Shown here in pieces: positions 7,929-16,007 of a DNA stretch of 22,299 nucleotides. The stretch is from CAXBNV01 sp963977185 (GTDB lineage: Bacteria; Pseudomonadota; Gammaproteobacteria; JAGOUU01). Made by a program: the position numbers and the translations under genes. Each line of letters opens with the position of its first letter. Position 1 is the stretch's first letter. The stretch lies in NCBI GenBank assembly GCA_963977185.1, contig CAXBNV010000026.1, positions 1 to 22,299 of the forward strand, read 5' to 3'. The notes under the pieces are model-generated. The model was not told where the DNA came from and made no database searches. It saw nothing but the letters and a program-made list of their open reading frames with translations.

Positions 7929-9961
7929 TTTAGTTTAAGGCCCCTAGAATAATTCATATTAACAGTTTGACCAAATCGCTCTGATAAATATTGAACGACT
8001 TCTTTATTATCGTGCTCTGAAGCTATATCAATTGGTCTTTGTAAACGTCCTTCCACTAAAACAGCTTTATGAAAATCAGATCCGTTATCTGCTAAAATTT
8101 TAACTATATTAATATTGTCTTTAACACAAGCGGTATGAGCAACAGTAAACCCAAAACAGTTTTCTAGATGAATATTACACCTTCCAGTATCTAATAATAA
8201 ACTTACAATATCTACTAATTCTAAATATACTGCAACAAACAAAGGAAATTCTTTATTCTCATAACTCATTTGATTTAAATCAATACTTGGCCAAGTTATA
8301 ATTTCTCTTACAATATCTAAATTATTATTTTTTAAAGCAACTATTAATGGCGTAGTACCATTTAGTACCTCTTCTTTTGTATTTATTTTTTTATTTTTAA
8401 AAAGATTAACTACATTTAAAAATCCATTTCTACAAGAAACATAAAACGGTGATCCAAATTCTTTATTACATTTATTATAATTTATATTATGATCTAATAA
8501 TAAGCTAGCAATTTCTTTATAACCTTTTTGGCATGCAAAAAACAAACAAGTATTATTTTCTTGATGAACATCATTTAAATCATTCAAATCTTTCATGCGT
8601 TTCAAAATTAAATGTACAACGCTTATTATATTATAGTCACATGCAAGAAGCATATGTTTTTTTAAAAATGGCTCTTTATTTATAAAATCATTTTGTAATA
8701 ATTTTAACGATACACTAACTCCACAAGAAATATATTTATCCCAAACAAATCTATTTACCACGTTACGTACATTGCCATAAATACTATTAAATTCATATAA
8801 TTCTTCTAGTGAACTTATCATAAATATTTTTAATTTACTTGTGATATCTTTAAAACTTTTACTGCTATTATTTGTTAAATTGGAAGGTTCTTTTAACCAG
8901 CTCTCTATATATTTAAAATTACTTTTCATTTTTCTTTGGTAAAGATTTATTTTTTCATCTTCTGGAAACATCAAGGACATTTCAATAAAAGTTCCGAGTA
9001 AAGACATCGACCAACTATAAATAGTAACAAGCTCTTCAAATTTTTTTATTTTAGACAAAGCAAAATTTAAGCTCAAACATGAATTCTCTGAAAAGTATTC
9101 TATACTTTTTTGCAAATCAATACATATATCTGACAAATTATCTTCGAATAATAATTTTTCTAAAGACAAAGTTACGCTTACAGATAAACCATCAACTAGC
9201 ATTAAAGACTTAAAAGTACTATCGCCTTTTCTAGTTCTATTCCATTTATCGATAGAGCGTTTAATTATTTTTGCTGAAATTAACATCATAACTTCTTTGT
9301 CATTTCTAGGGTTAATCAGGTCCAAACAAACTTTATGTATATTTTTTGTAGCATTAGAAAGTAATGACTCATGTTTTGCATCTAAATAATTTTTTTCAAT
9401 TTGCTCTCTTATTCTTTGTTCCATATCAAAAAGATCATCTTTGCTCTTATTGTACAATACATCTAAATTATTAATTAAAGCCTTGTATTTTTGCACTTCT
9501 TCTTTTTGATTACTTAAATATTGCCTCAACTCTTGTTTGTTGTGCTCTTTTATAGGCAAAATACTAGAATTATATTCGGTAAATATTTCTTTTCTAACAA
9601 TTTCTTCTTGTTTAATGACACCTTGCAATGCTTTTTGAAAAATGAAATACTGTTGTTGTTTTTGCAATGTAATTATTTTTTGTCTTTCTCTACTTTCAAC
9701 AACAAAGCCATCAGTTCTTATTTGCAAATCTAAAAATAACAGCAAAGAACACTGATAATTAAATATGATTTCATTACTTAAAGATAAAGCATCTTTTTCT
9801 AAAAGTTTTCTATCGACTCTTTCATCTATCTCAAAGTCAATTCTAGCGCTAATATCTTCATCATTAGAATCTGTTTGAGTTGATTTATTATAGCTATTTG
9901 TAACAACTACAAAATTACTTTCTACTCCATATGGATTATGTCTTATTCTTCTATTTGGCAT
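7925..9961 (-). CDS. Ankyrin-repeat protein with N-terminal coiled-coil region
   Basis: The protein has 678 residues. About 430-660 holds roughly six to seven ankyrin repeats, recognisable as CLFFACQKGYKEIASLLLDH (472-491), NGTTPLIVALKNNNLDIVRE (534-553), FPLFVAVYLELVDIVSLLLD (572-591) and FTVAHTACVKDNINIVKILA (605-624). Residues 1-60 are polar, 90-200 are rich in Gln/Lys/Glu heptad-like helix, and 200-430 is a helical region I do not recognise. No signal peptide or membrane segment is evident. Ankyrin proteins of intracellular bacteria are often host-directed effectors, but that is inference here; the C-terminus shows no obvious secretion signal. It lies 25 bp after the S9 peptidase gene and is probably the last gene of the comEC-recJ-S9 transcript. 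Confidence 0.85.
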   Translation of the reverse strand: MPNRRIRHNPYGVESNFVVVTNSYNKSTQTDSNDEDISARIDFEIDERVDRKLLEKDALSLSNEIIFNYQCSLLLFLDLQIRTDGFVVESRERQKIITLQKQQQYFIFQKALQGVIKQEEIVRKEIFTEYNSSILPIKEHNKQELRQYLSNQKEEVQKYKALINNLDVLYNKSKDDLFDMEQRIREQIEKNYLDAKHESLLSNATKNIHKVCLDLINPRNDKEVMMLISAKIIKRSIDKWNRTRKGDSTFKSLMLVDGLSVSVTLSLEKLLFEDNLSDICIDLQKSIEYFSENSCLSLNFALSKIKKFEELVTIYSWSMSLLGTFIEMSLMFPEDEKINLYQRKMKSNFKYIESWLKEPSNLTNNSSKSFKDITSKLKIFMISSLEELYEFNSIYGNVRNVVNRFVWDKYISCGVSVSLKLLQNDFINKEPFLKKHMLLACDYNIISVVHLILKRMKDLNDLNDVHQENNTCLFFACQKGYKEIASLLLDHNINYNKCNKEFGSPFYVSCRNGFLNVVNLFKNKKINTKEEVLNGTTPLIVALKNNNLDIVREIITWPSIDLNQMSYENKEFPLFVAVYLELVDIVSLLLDTGRCNIHLENCFGFTVAHTACVKDNINIVKILADNGSDFHKAVLVEGRLQRPIDIASEHDNKEVVQYLSERFGQTVNMNYSRGLKLN

Positions 9962-9986
9962 ACTACTACTTCCCTACAACGATTAA

Positions 9987-11978
9987 TTATAATATTTTTT
10001 GATAAAAGTCTAATTCTTTACTAAACGCTTGCTCTAAAGTTTCTGTTTTTTTGAAACTATGTCCCTCCCCAACAAAAGTATAACATTCGCAATAAATCTT
10101 ATTGGCTTCTAGTTTTTTCACCATATCTAAACTTTGTTGATATGGTACTATTTTATCATTTAATCCATGAAAAAAGATCACTGGGCTTTTAATTTTAATA
10201 GCATTATTAATAGGAGATCTTTTTTTGTAATCTTGATTTTTATCGGGATATTCCCCTATTAACTGAGTATTATATTTAGCCTCATATTTATGCATATTAA
10301 ATATTTGCTCAAAATACTCTAAATCAGTGACAGGATAATAACAAGCTCCTGCTTTGAAAATATCATAATACGCCAATGCATTTAAAACCAACATTCCTCC
10401 GGCACTTGATCCTCTTATAATAATTTTATCTTTATCTACGATGTTATTATTTATTAGATATTTAGCAGCATAATAACAATCAGCAACATCAATTATTCCC
10501 CAATTACCTGAAAGTCTTTTTCGATAATCTCGTCCATATCCTGTACTACCGCTATAATTAACATCAACAACTGCAAAACCTCTATTAGTCCAAAATTGAA
10601 TTTTAAAATTTAAACCTTGCATGGTACTACCAATTGGTCCACCGTGACACATGACTATTAAAGGAGGTTTCTTAGACTTATAATCATATTTTTTATTTTT
10701 AGGTGGATAATAAAAAGCGTAGACTTTGTCATTATTTTGATTTAAAAAGCTAATAGGTTTTGCGCAAGATATATCTTTTTTTGATAATATATTTAATTTT
10801 AAATTATAATTAATATCATAATTTAAATTTAATTTATTGGCTTTATTCTTATCTAAATTAACTTCTATAATACTTACACTTTCATAACAATTATCTGCTA
10901 AAACATAAATTTTATTATTATTACTAGTAATATTTCCCGTAATAATATTATATTTAGTATCAATGAATTCTAAATTACTGGAATTACTTTTTATATTATC
11001 TAAATCATTTATTTTTTTAAACCCCAATTTGCCATCTGCATTGAAATTACTAATAAAAAACAAATAGTCTTTATTAAATGAATAACCTCTTCTTCCTAAA
11101 ACATATAATGGCTCAGCTATTTCAAATTTGCCTTTGATAATTATTTTGTCTAAATTAGTTATCAAATTATATTTATATAAATTCCACCAATTATTTCTAT
11201 CAGAAATATATAAAATATTATTATCATCAATCCACTCTGGTTGAAAAACCGACTCTTTTTGAGAAATGATTTTTTTTATATTAAATAATCTACCGTCATC
11301 TAAATCTATGTCAGCAACCCATAAATTAGCTTCATCCCAATGCATATTAGGATTATTCCAACTAACCCATAGTATTTTTTTACCATTAGGGCTAATTCTA
11401 GGATAAGCATAAAAATCTTGAGTATCATGTAAAGTTATAATATTTTTATTATTATATAAAATTATGCTATTAATAACATTTTTATTAAATTCAGTAGCTG
11501 TATTTTTTTCAGTCTGATCTGTTAGCTTCTTATTTATATTTAAAAAACTTTCTTCTTTAACACAAACGAAATTATCTTTATAACAATCTCCATCTGCAAA
11601 TCTATTATTATCTTGATTAGCATTACTAATATTTTTTGTAATTTTTAATATATTATTATTTTTAATATTTAATTTATATAAATTATTATCTAATATATTA
11701 GAAAAATAAATATAGTCATGATTAATCCAGTAACTAGTACCTCCATATTCATGAACTCTATTACCTATTGATATATCATCTGACGTTAATTGTTTTAATA
11801 TTTTTTTTTCTAAATCATAACAAAATAAAGCTGTTATTTTTTTTGTGAAAATAAAATTTAAAAAATATAATTTATTATTACTTATATTTAACTCATTTAT
11901 ATAAGACTTTTGTGCACCTTGTGCTTTTGCATTTAAATCAGAATTCCATGTTGTAAATTTTTCCATAATATTATCCAT
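9987..11978 (-). CDS. S9 family peptidase (prolyl oligopeptidase / acylaminoacyl-peptidase type)
   Basis: The 663-residue protein has the two-part S9 layout. An N-terminal beta-propeller (about 20-400) holds the repeated YFSN, LWVADI and ILYISDRNN blades that filter substrates by size. A C-terminal alpha/beta hydrolase domain follows. The oxyanion region CHGGPIG (His445) is present, and the catalytic triad is readable as Ser525 in RGSSAGG, Asp608 in HGLNDKIVP and His640 in GEGHSF. No signal peptide is visible, so it is probably a cytosolic peptidase of short peptides. Related proteins are called acylaminoacyl peptidase or S9C, but substrate preference cannot be told from sequence. It starts 20 bp after recJ. 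A second Met at residue 5 could be the true start. Confidence 0.92.
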   Translation of the reverse strand: MDNIMEKFTTWNSDLNAKAQGAQKSYINELNISNNKLYFLNFIFTKKITALFCYDLEKKILKQLTSDDISIGNRVHEYGGTSYWINHDYIYFSNILDNNLYKLNIKNNNILKITKNISNANQDNNRFADGDCYKDNFVCVKEESFLNINKKLTDQTEKNTATEFNKNVINSIILYNNKNIITLHDTQDFYAYPRISPNGKKILWVSWNNPNMHWDEANLWVADIDLDDGRLFNIKKIISQKESVFQPEWIDDNNILYISDRNNWWNLYKYNLITNLDKIIIKGKFEIAEPLYVLGRRGYSFNKDYLFFISNFNADGKLGFKKINDLDNIKSNSSNLEFIDTKYNIITGNITSNNNKIYVLADNCYESVSIIEVNLDKNKANKLNLNYDINYNLKLNILSKKDISCAKPISFLNQNNDKVYAFYYPPKNKKYDYKSKKPPLIVMCHGGPIGSTMQGLNFKIQFWTNRGFAVVDVNYSGSTGYGRDYRKRLSGNWGIIDVADCYYAAKYLINNNIVDKDKIIIRGSSAGGMLVLNALAYYDIFKAGACYYPVTDLEYFEQIFNMHKYEAKYNTQLIGEYPDKNQDYKKRSPINNAIKIKSPVIFFHGLNDKIVPYQQSLDMVKKLEANKIYCECYTFVGEGHSFKKTETLEQAFSKELDFYQKIL

Positions 11979-11998
11979 AATATTTTTTATAATATTTT

Positions 11999-13786
11999 TT
12001 ATATAGCTTCTATATAATCTATTAGTAATTGCAAGCTAGTTAATCCAGAGTACACATTGATGTCCAACTTATAAACTATATTAGCTATATTTGTATTATA
12101 ATTAGGCCATTTTTCTCTGTCTATATTAAATGCAATGGCATTCAGAACAACTTTTCCACTAACTTGATTATTAGCTTTATCTGAATTATTTAAAATATCA
12201 AATATAGGCTCTAATCTTAATTTTAAATGCTTTTCTGCAACAATTTTTTGCTCAACAACTTTAAATTTACCATGAAACACTGGCTCTGGAAATTCTTGCC
12301 CCCATGGCTCAGCATATTTCATTAATCTTGCCAAATCTAAATTAAAGTCAGCGTGGCCAAGCTCTCCATCAGTTTCTATAATTTTACTTAAAATATCAGT
12401 ATTGCCTTTTAAAATATCTGTTATGACCTGAATAAATAATTTTTCAAATTTATCAAAATTATCTTTTCTAATACTTAAACCTGCTGCCATAGCATGACCG
12501 CCATATTTAATTAATAAATCTGGCTCTAATTTATTTATTTTGTCTAATAACTCTTTTAAATGTAACCCTTTAATAGATCGACCAGATGCTTTGATATACT
12601 CATCCCCATCATTAGCAAAAATAAAAACTGGTCTATGATATAAATCTTTAACTCGTGACGAAACAATACCTATAACACCTTGATGCCAATTATCATTATG
12701 TAAGCATAAACCTACAGGAGCTAGAGTTGGATCATTATATTTTTGTTTTAAATATTCCATAGCTTCAAGCCTCATATCAGCTTCTATTTGACGCCTTTCA
12801 TAATTTAAAGCATCTAATTCTTGGGCAACATTTTGCGCTGTATGAATGTTATCTGCAAGTAAACATTCAACTCCTAAAGCCATATCTTCTAAGCGCCCTG
12901 CCGCATTTAATCTTGGTCCTACAGCAAATCCCAAATCAGATGCAACAACTTTTTTCAGCTCTCTTTTACCAAGCCTTAATAATGCTTTTATTCCCTCACG
13001 ACAAGCATTTTGTCTAATTAACCCTAATCCATATGACACCAAGGTTCTGTTATTATGATCTAATGGAACTAAATCACCAACTGTACCTAATGCAACTAAA
13101 TCTAAATACCTTGCCATATTTGGAATTTTAATTTTATTTTTATCAAACCAGCCTATTTCTTTTAGTTTTGCCCGAAGCGCTAATAATACATAAAAAGTAA
13201 CTCCAACTCCTGCTAAATTTTTACTAGGGAAAACATCTCCATTTTGATTAGGATTAACAATAGCTACAGCATCAGGAGATATTTCAGCAGGTAAATGATG
13301 ATCAGTCACAACTACATTTATACCTAAATCATTGGCAGCTTTAACGCCATCAACACTTGCAATGCCATTATCCACAGTTACCAATAAACTAGGATTATGC
13401 TTTTTAATCGATTCAACTAATTTTGGTGTCAAACCATAACCAAAATCAAATCTATTAGGGATAACAAAATCAACTTTTTTTGCTCCAAAAGCTTTTAAAA
13501 CTAAAACAGCTAAGGCAGTACTAGTTGCTCCATCAACATCAAAATCACCAACTATCATAATTAACTGATTATTCAATATTTTTTCTATTATACAATCAAC
13601 AGCTTTATCAATATCTTTTAATGTATTATATGGCAATATATTTACTAATTCTTTTTCTAAATGTTTTTTATGGCTAATACCTCGAGATTTATAAACTTTT
13701 TGTAATACTGGATGTAATTCATTAATATAATCACATTGCTCGATTGAATCTGTTTTTTCAGATCTTGACATTATTTTTACTGACAT
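11999..13786 (-). CDS. recJ: Single-stranded-DNA-specific exonuclease RecJ
   Basis: RecJ degrades single-stranded DNA 5' to 3' in recombination (RecF pathway), mismatch and base-excision repair. At 595 residues it is close to the E. coli protein (577). DHH-family motifs are intact: VGDFDVDGATST (79-90), VTVDNGIA (136-143), TDHH (161-164) and LGTVGDLVPL (233-242). The DHHA1 motif YGGHAMAAG is at 428-436, followed by the C-terminal OB-type region. The start is not fixed: Met1 and Met6 are both possible and I see no clear Shine-Dalgarno. It lies 45 bp after comEC. With XseB and ComEC it makes a DNA uptake/ssDNA-processing theme, though both neighbours are also common housekeeping genes. Confidence 0.96.
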   Translation of the reverse strand: MSVKIMSRSEKTDSIEQCDYINELHPVLQKVYKSRGISHKKHLEKELVNILPYNTLKDIDKAVDCIIEKILNNQLIMIVGDFDVDGATSTALAVLVLKAFGAKKVDFVIPNRFDFGYGLTPKLVESIKKHNPSLLVTVDNGIASVDGVKAANDLGINVVVTDHHLPAEISPDAVAIVNPNQNGDVFPSKNLAGVGVTFYVLLALRAKLKEIGWFDKNKIKIPNMARYLDLVALGTVGDLVPLDHNNRTLVSYGLGLIRQNACREGIKALLRLGKRELKKVVASDLGFAVGPRLNAAGRLEDMALGVECLLADNIHTAQNVAQELDALNYERRQIEADMRLEAMEYLKQKYNDPTLAPVGLCLHNDNWHQGVIGIVSSRVKDLYHRPVFIFANDGDEYIKASGRSIKGLHLKELLDKINKLEPDLLIKYGGHAMAAGLSIRKDNFDKFEKLFIQVITDILKGNTDILSKIIETDGELGHADFNLDLARLMKYAEPWGQEFPEPVFHGKFKVVEQKIVAEKHLKLRLEPIFDILNNSDKANNQVSGKVVLNAIAFNIDREKWPNYNTNIANIVYKLDINVYSGLTSLQLLIDYIEAI

Positions 13787-13799
13787 AACTAGATTATTA

Positions 13800-13823
13800 T
13801 TTAAGTTAAAATTTAAGTTAAAA
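13800..13823. repeat. 12-bp tandem duplication in the comEC-recJ gap
   Basis: TTTAAGTTAAAA occurs twice in direct tandem, filling more than half of the 45-bp spacer upstream of recJ. It is probably a slippage duplication and may set the recJ leader length. Confidence 0.5.
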
Positions 13824-13831
13824 ACCTCTTG

Positions 13832-15514
13832 CTAGCCATAAAACTTACTAACGAAATTATAGCTATCTTCAGATGACATCTTAATATATTTATCATCATC
13901 AATAAAATTATTAGGGCTTTTTTCTTGATAATAAAAATTTTTAAATAAAATTAAGCTAAAAGCAATACTTGCTAGTAATTTTCCAGGAAGCTTCCTTGGC
14001 ATAAATAACAATAAACAACAGCTTGTCGCTATAAAAAAACTTTCCCAACTTAGTTTTAAGTTTATAAAATATTTAACATCAAAAATATTTAAAATATAGA
14101 TAAAATTACTTAATAATAAATCAGCCAAATATAATAAAAATTTTGCAATACTAATATTATATATAAATAATAAACTTGAAATTAATAAGGGCAAAACAGC
14201 AAAATTTATCAATGGAATAACTATTAGATTTACTAATGAAGTTACAATAGGAACCTTTTCAAAAAATAACAGCGTCATAGGTATAGAAAAGATAAATAAA
14301 CTAAACGGCAATCTAAAAAAATTTAATATTTTATGTCTATAGTTATCCCTAAAAGTAAAACTAGAATTGTACTGATCTATATTATTAAGTATATAAAACA
14401 ACATGAAAATCATAGAAAAAGACAACCAAAAGCCTATATCTAAATAACAAAAAGGCTCAAAAAAAACTATTATAATTAATGCTATAGCTATGATACTTAA
14501 TTTATTTATTTTATATGAAAAAAATTTTGTGCTTGAATATAATAACAAAAAAATAAAAGCTCTAATTGTAGGTATAGAAAATCCAGATAAAACCCCATAA
14601 AAACTTATAAAAACAACTCCTCCTAATGCTTCAAACTTATTTTTTGCACAGAAAAATATATAATATAATTTTTCATAAAAAATATTCCATATAAATTTAA
14701 AAAAATAAATGCCTAGTAAATACACTGCACTTAGATGCATTCCAGATATTGCCAGTAAATGGCTTACTCCTGTATTTTGAAACAACAACTTGTGTTCTTT
14801 AGATATATTAGACTTATCACCAAGTATAAGACCATAGATTAAATATTTATTTTCAAGTCTATCTGTAAGTTTTACTAAATTTTGATAAAAATAATTTCTT
14901 ATATAATTAAAAGAAAAATAATTTGTATTTATAACATGAAATTTAATGTCAATTAAACTGGCTTCAGCAATAATATTATTGCTAAAATAATAATTATATA
15001 ATTTTTTATTAAAAATTTTTTTTAATTTTGCTTCTAGGATTAATTGATCTCCATAATGATATTTATCTAATTTTAAATTAACTTTTTTTTGATTATAATC
15101 TTTAATCAAAATTTTTTTTTGATTATCAAATTTATACTTTTTACTTTGATATATAATATAATCTAGTTTTAAGTAGAAATATTTTTGCTTTTTATCAATA
15201 AAACTTACAACTGTTCCTGAAATAGTCACTTTATTATTAACTAAATTGCCTGGTATTTTAAAGCTGAAATATTTTGAAATATTATAAAAATTAAATAACA
15301 TCCCTAACAAAATAAAAAATATTATTTTATAAGTAAGAAACAAAATAACAGATTTGTCTTTGATTAGTTTTATTAATATATATACTAATAAAAAACTACC
15401 TATAAGAATTTTATAATTTACATTTTGTAGATTATAAAGATAGCTTAAATCTATATTTATTAAATATAATAAAAAATTTCCGATAAAAAAACTTATTGAA
15501 AATATGTATAGCAT
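13832..15514 (-). CDS. comEC: ComEC/Rec2 competence channel protein, short form without the beta-lactamase-like domain
   Basis: ComEC forms the inner-membrane channel that passes single-stranded DNA into the cell during natural transformation. This copy has an N-terminal membrane region with a DUF4131-like OB portion (about 1-200), then the competence domain beginning GLILGDKSNIS (228-238) with the diagnostic SHLLAISGMHLSAVYLLG at 251-268, then multiple membrane helices up to about 530. It ends at 560 residues. Most ComEC proteins are 700-800 residues and carry a C-terminal metallo-beta-lactamase-like nuclease domain, with an HxHxDH site, that is not seen here or downstream. Short ComEC forms exist in nature, so this may be a lineage form and not a broken gene. 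It heads the comEC-recJ-S9-ankyrin operon. Confidence 0.9.
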   Translation of the reverse strand: MLYIFSISFFIGNFLLYLINIDLSYLYNLQNVNYKILIGSFLLVYILIKLIKDKSVILFLTYKIIFFILLGMLFNFYNISKYFSFKIPGNLVNNKVTISGTVVSFIDKKQKYFYLKLDYIIYQSKKYKFDNQKKILIKDYNQKKVNLKLDKYHYGDQLILEAKLKKIFNKKLYNYYFSNNIIAEASLIDIKFHVINTNYFSFNYIRNYFYQNLVKLTDRLENKYLIYGLILGDKSNISKEHKLLFQNTGVSHLLAISGMHLSAVYLLGIYFFKFIWNIFYEKLYYIFFCAKNKFEALGGVVFISFYGVLSGFSIPTIRAFIFLLLYSSTKFFSYKINKLSIIAIALIIIVFFEPFCYLDIGFWLSFSMIFMLFYILNNIDQYNSSFTFRDNYRHKILNFFRLPFSLFIFSIPMTLLFFEKVPIVTSLVNLIVIPLINFAVLPLLISSLLFIYNISIAKFLLYLADLLLSNFIYILNIFDVKYFINLKLSWESFFIATSCCLLLFMPRKLPGKLLASIAFSLILFKNFYYQEKSPNNFIDDDKYIKMSSEDSYNFVSKFYG

Positions 15515-15629
15515 AAAATCAAGCTAATCCCTAAAGTATAGATATTAGCAAAATTATACTTTTTTTTAAAGAAAATTTAGATAGAATAATATATTGTTCT
15601 AGTACAAAAAAAATTCGTTAGAATTAAAC

Positions 15630-15647
15630 TTGTCAGTTAATTGACAA
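15630..15647. promoter_or_regulatory. possible operator: inverted repeat over the -35 box
   Basis: TTGTCA and TGACAA, separated by six bases, form a perfect inverted repeat that covers most of the -35 element of the promoter at 15641-15669. A dimeric repressor could bind there. The arms are short, so chance is possible. Confidence 0.3.
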
Positions 15648-15669
15648 TTGCATTTTGTTCGCATATTAT
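15641..15669 (+). promoter_or_regulatory. near-consensus sigma70 promoter for the small membrane protein
   Basis: A perfect TTGACA (15641-15646), a 17-bp spacer and TATTAT (15664-15669) form the best promoter in the window. Transcription would start near 15676, about 44 bases before the ATG at 15720. On the opposite strand TATAAT (reverse of 15665-15670) and TTGACA (reverse of 15690-15695) could form a comEC promoter overlapping it, but with an unfavourable 19-bp spacer. Confidence 0.65.
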
Positions 15670-15719
15670 AGACTCAGTAAATATTTAAATGTCAACAACC
15701 TTAATTTATAAGTATAATT

Positions 15720-15998
15720 ATGAACAATAATCTAGATATAATAATATCTTCAACTATTTGTAGCGCAATGTATTACTCTTATGTAAATCAATATAACGAT
15801 AACAAGCATTCCATCCCTGTAGCCTTATTTCTAATAGCAGGAACTAGTATATGTAGCACTGGATTAACTTTATTATTTTCTCATAATAAAGAACAACCAA
15901 AAAACTACAAAGAAATCATTGGTGACGATTTTGTAATGATAATACCTAAATCAGAAGAAGAACAATTTGAAAAAAAACAAAAAATGCTAAAAAAATAA
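15720..15998 (+). CDS. Small membrane protein of unknown function
   Basis: This is a 92-residue protein I do not recognise. Two hydrophobic segments are visible: about residues 5-22 (with IIISSTICSAMYYSYV) and about 33-53 (with IPVALFLIAGTSICSTGLTL). A short charged loop (NDNKHS) separates them, so it is probably a hairpin in the inner membrane. The C-terminal 35 residues are polar and end in a lysine/glutamate-rich helix (EEEQFEKKQKMLKK). It stands alone on its strand, between comEC and the pseudokinase gene, whose end is only 9 bp away in convergent orientation. The strong upstream promoter supports it as a real gene. The Shine-Dalgarno is weak. Confidence 0.65.
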   Translation: MNNNLDIIISSTICSAMYYSYVNQYNDNKHSIPVALFLIAGTSICSTGLTLLFSHNKEQPKNYKEIIGDDFVMIIPKSEEEQFEKKQKMLKK

Positions 15999-16007
15999 AA
16001 TAATAGA

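Noticed and set aside
9521..9733. Plus-strand open frame of 70 codons opposite the ankyrin gene
   Set aside because: It lies wholly inside a well-supported gene, is low-complexity Phe/Leu-rich, and has no ribosome-binding site.
12846..13058. Plus-strand open frame of 70 codons opposite recJ
   Set aside because: It mirrors conserved RecJ codons; no independent family or start signal.
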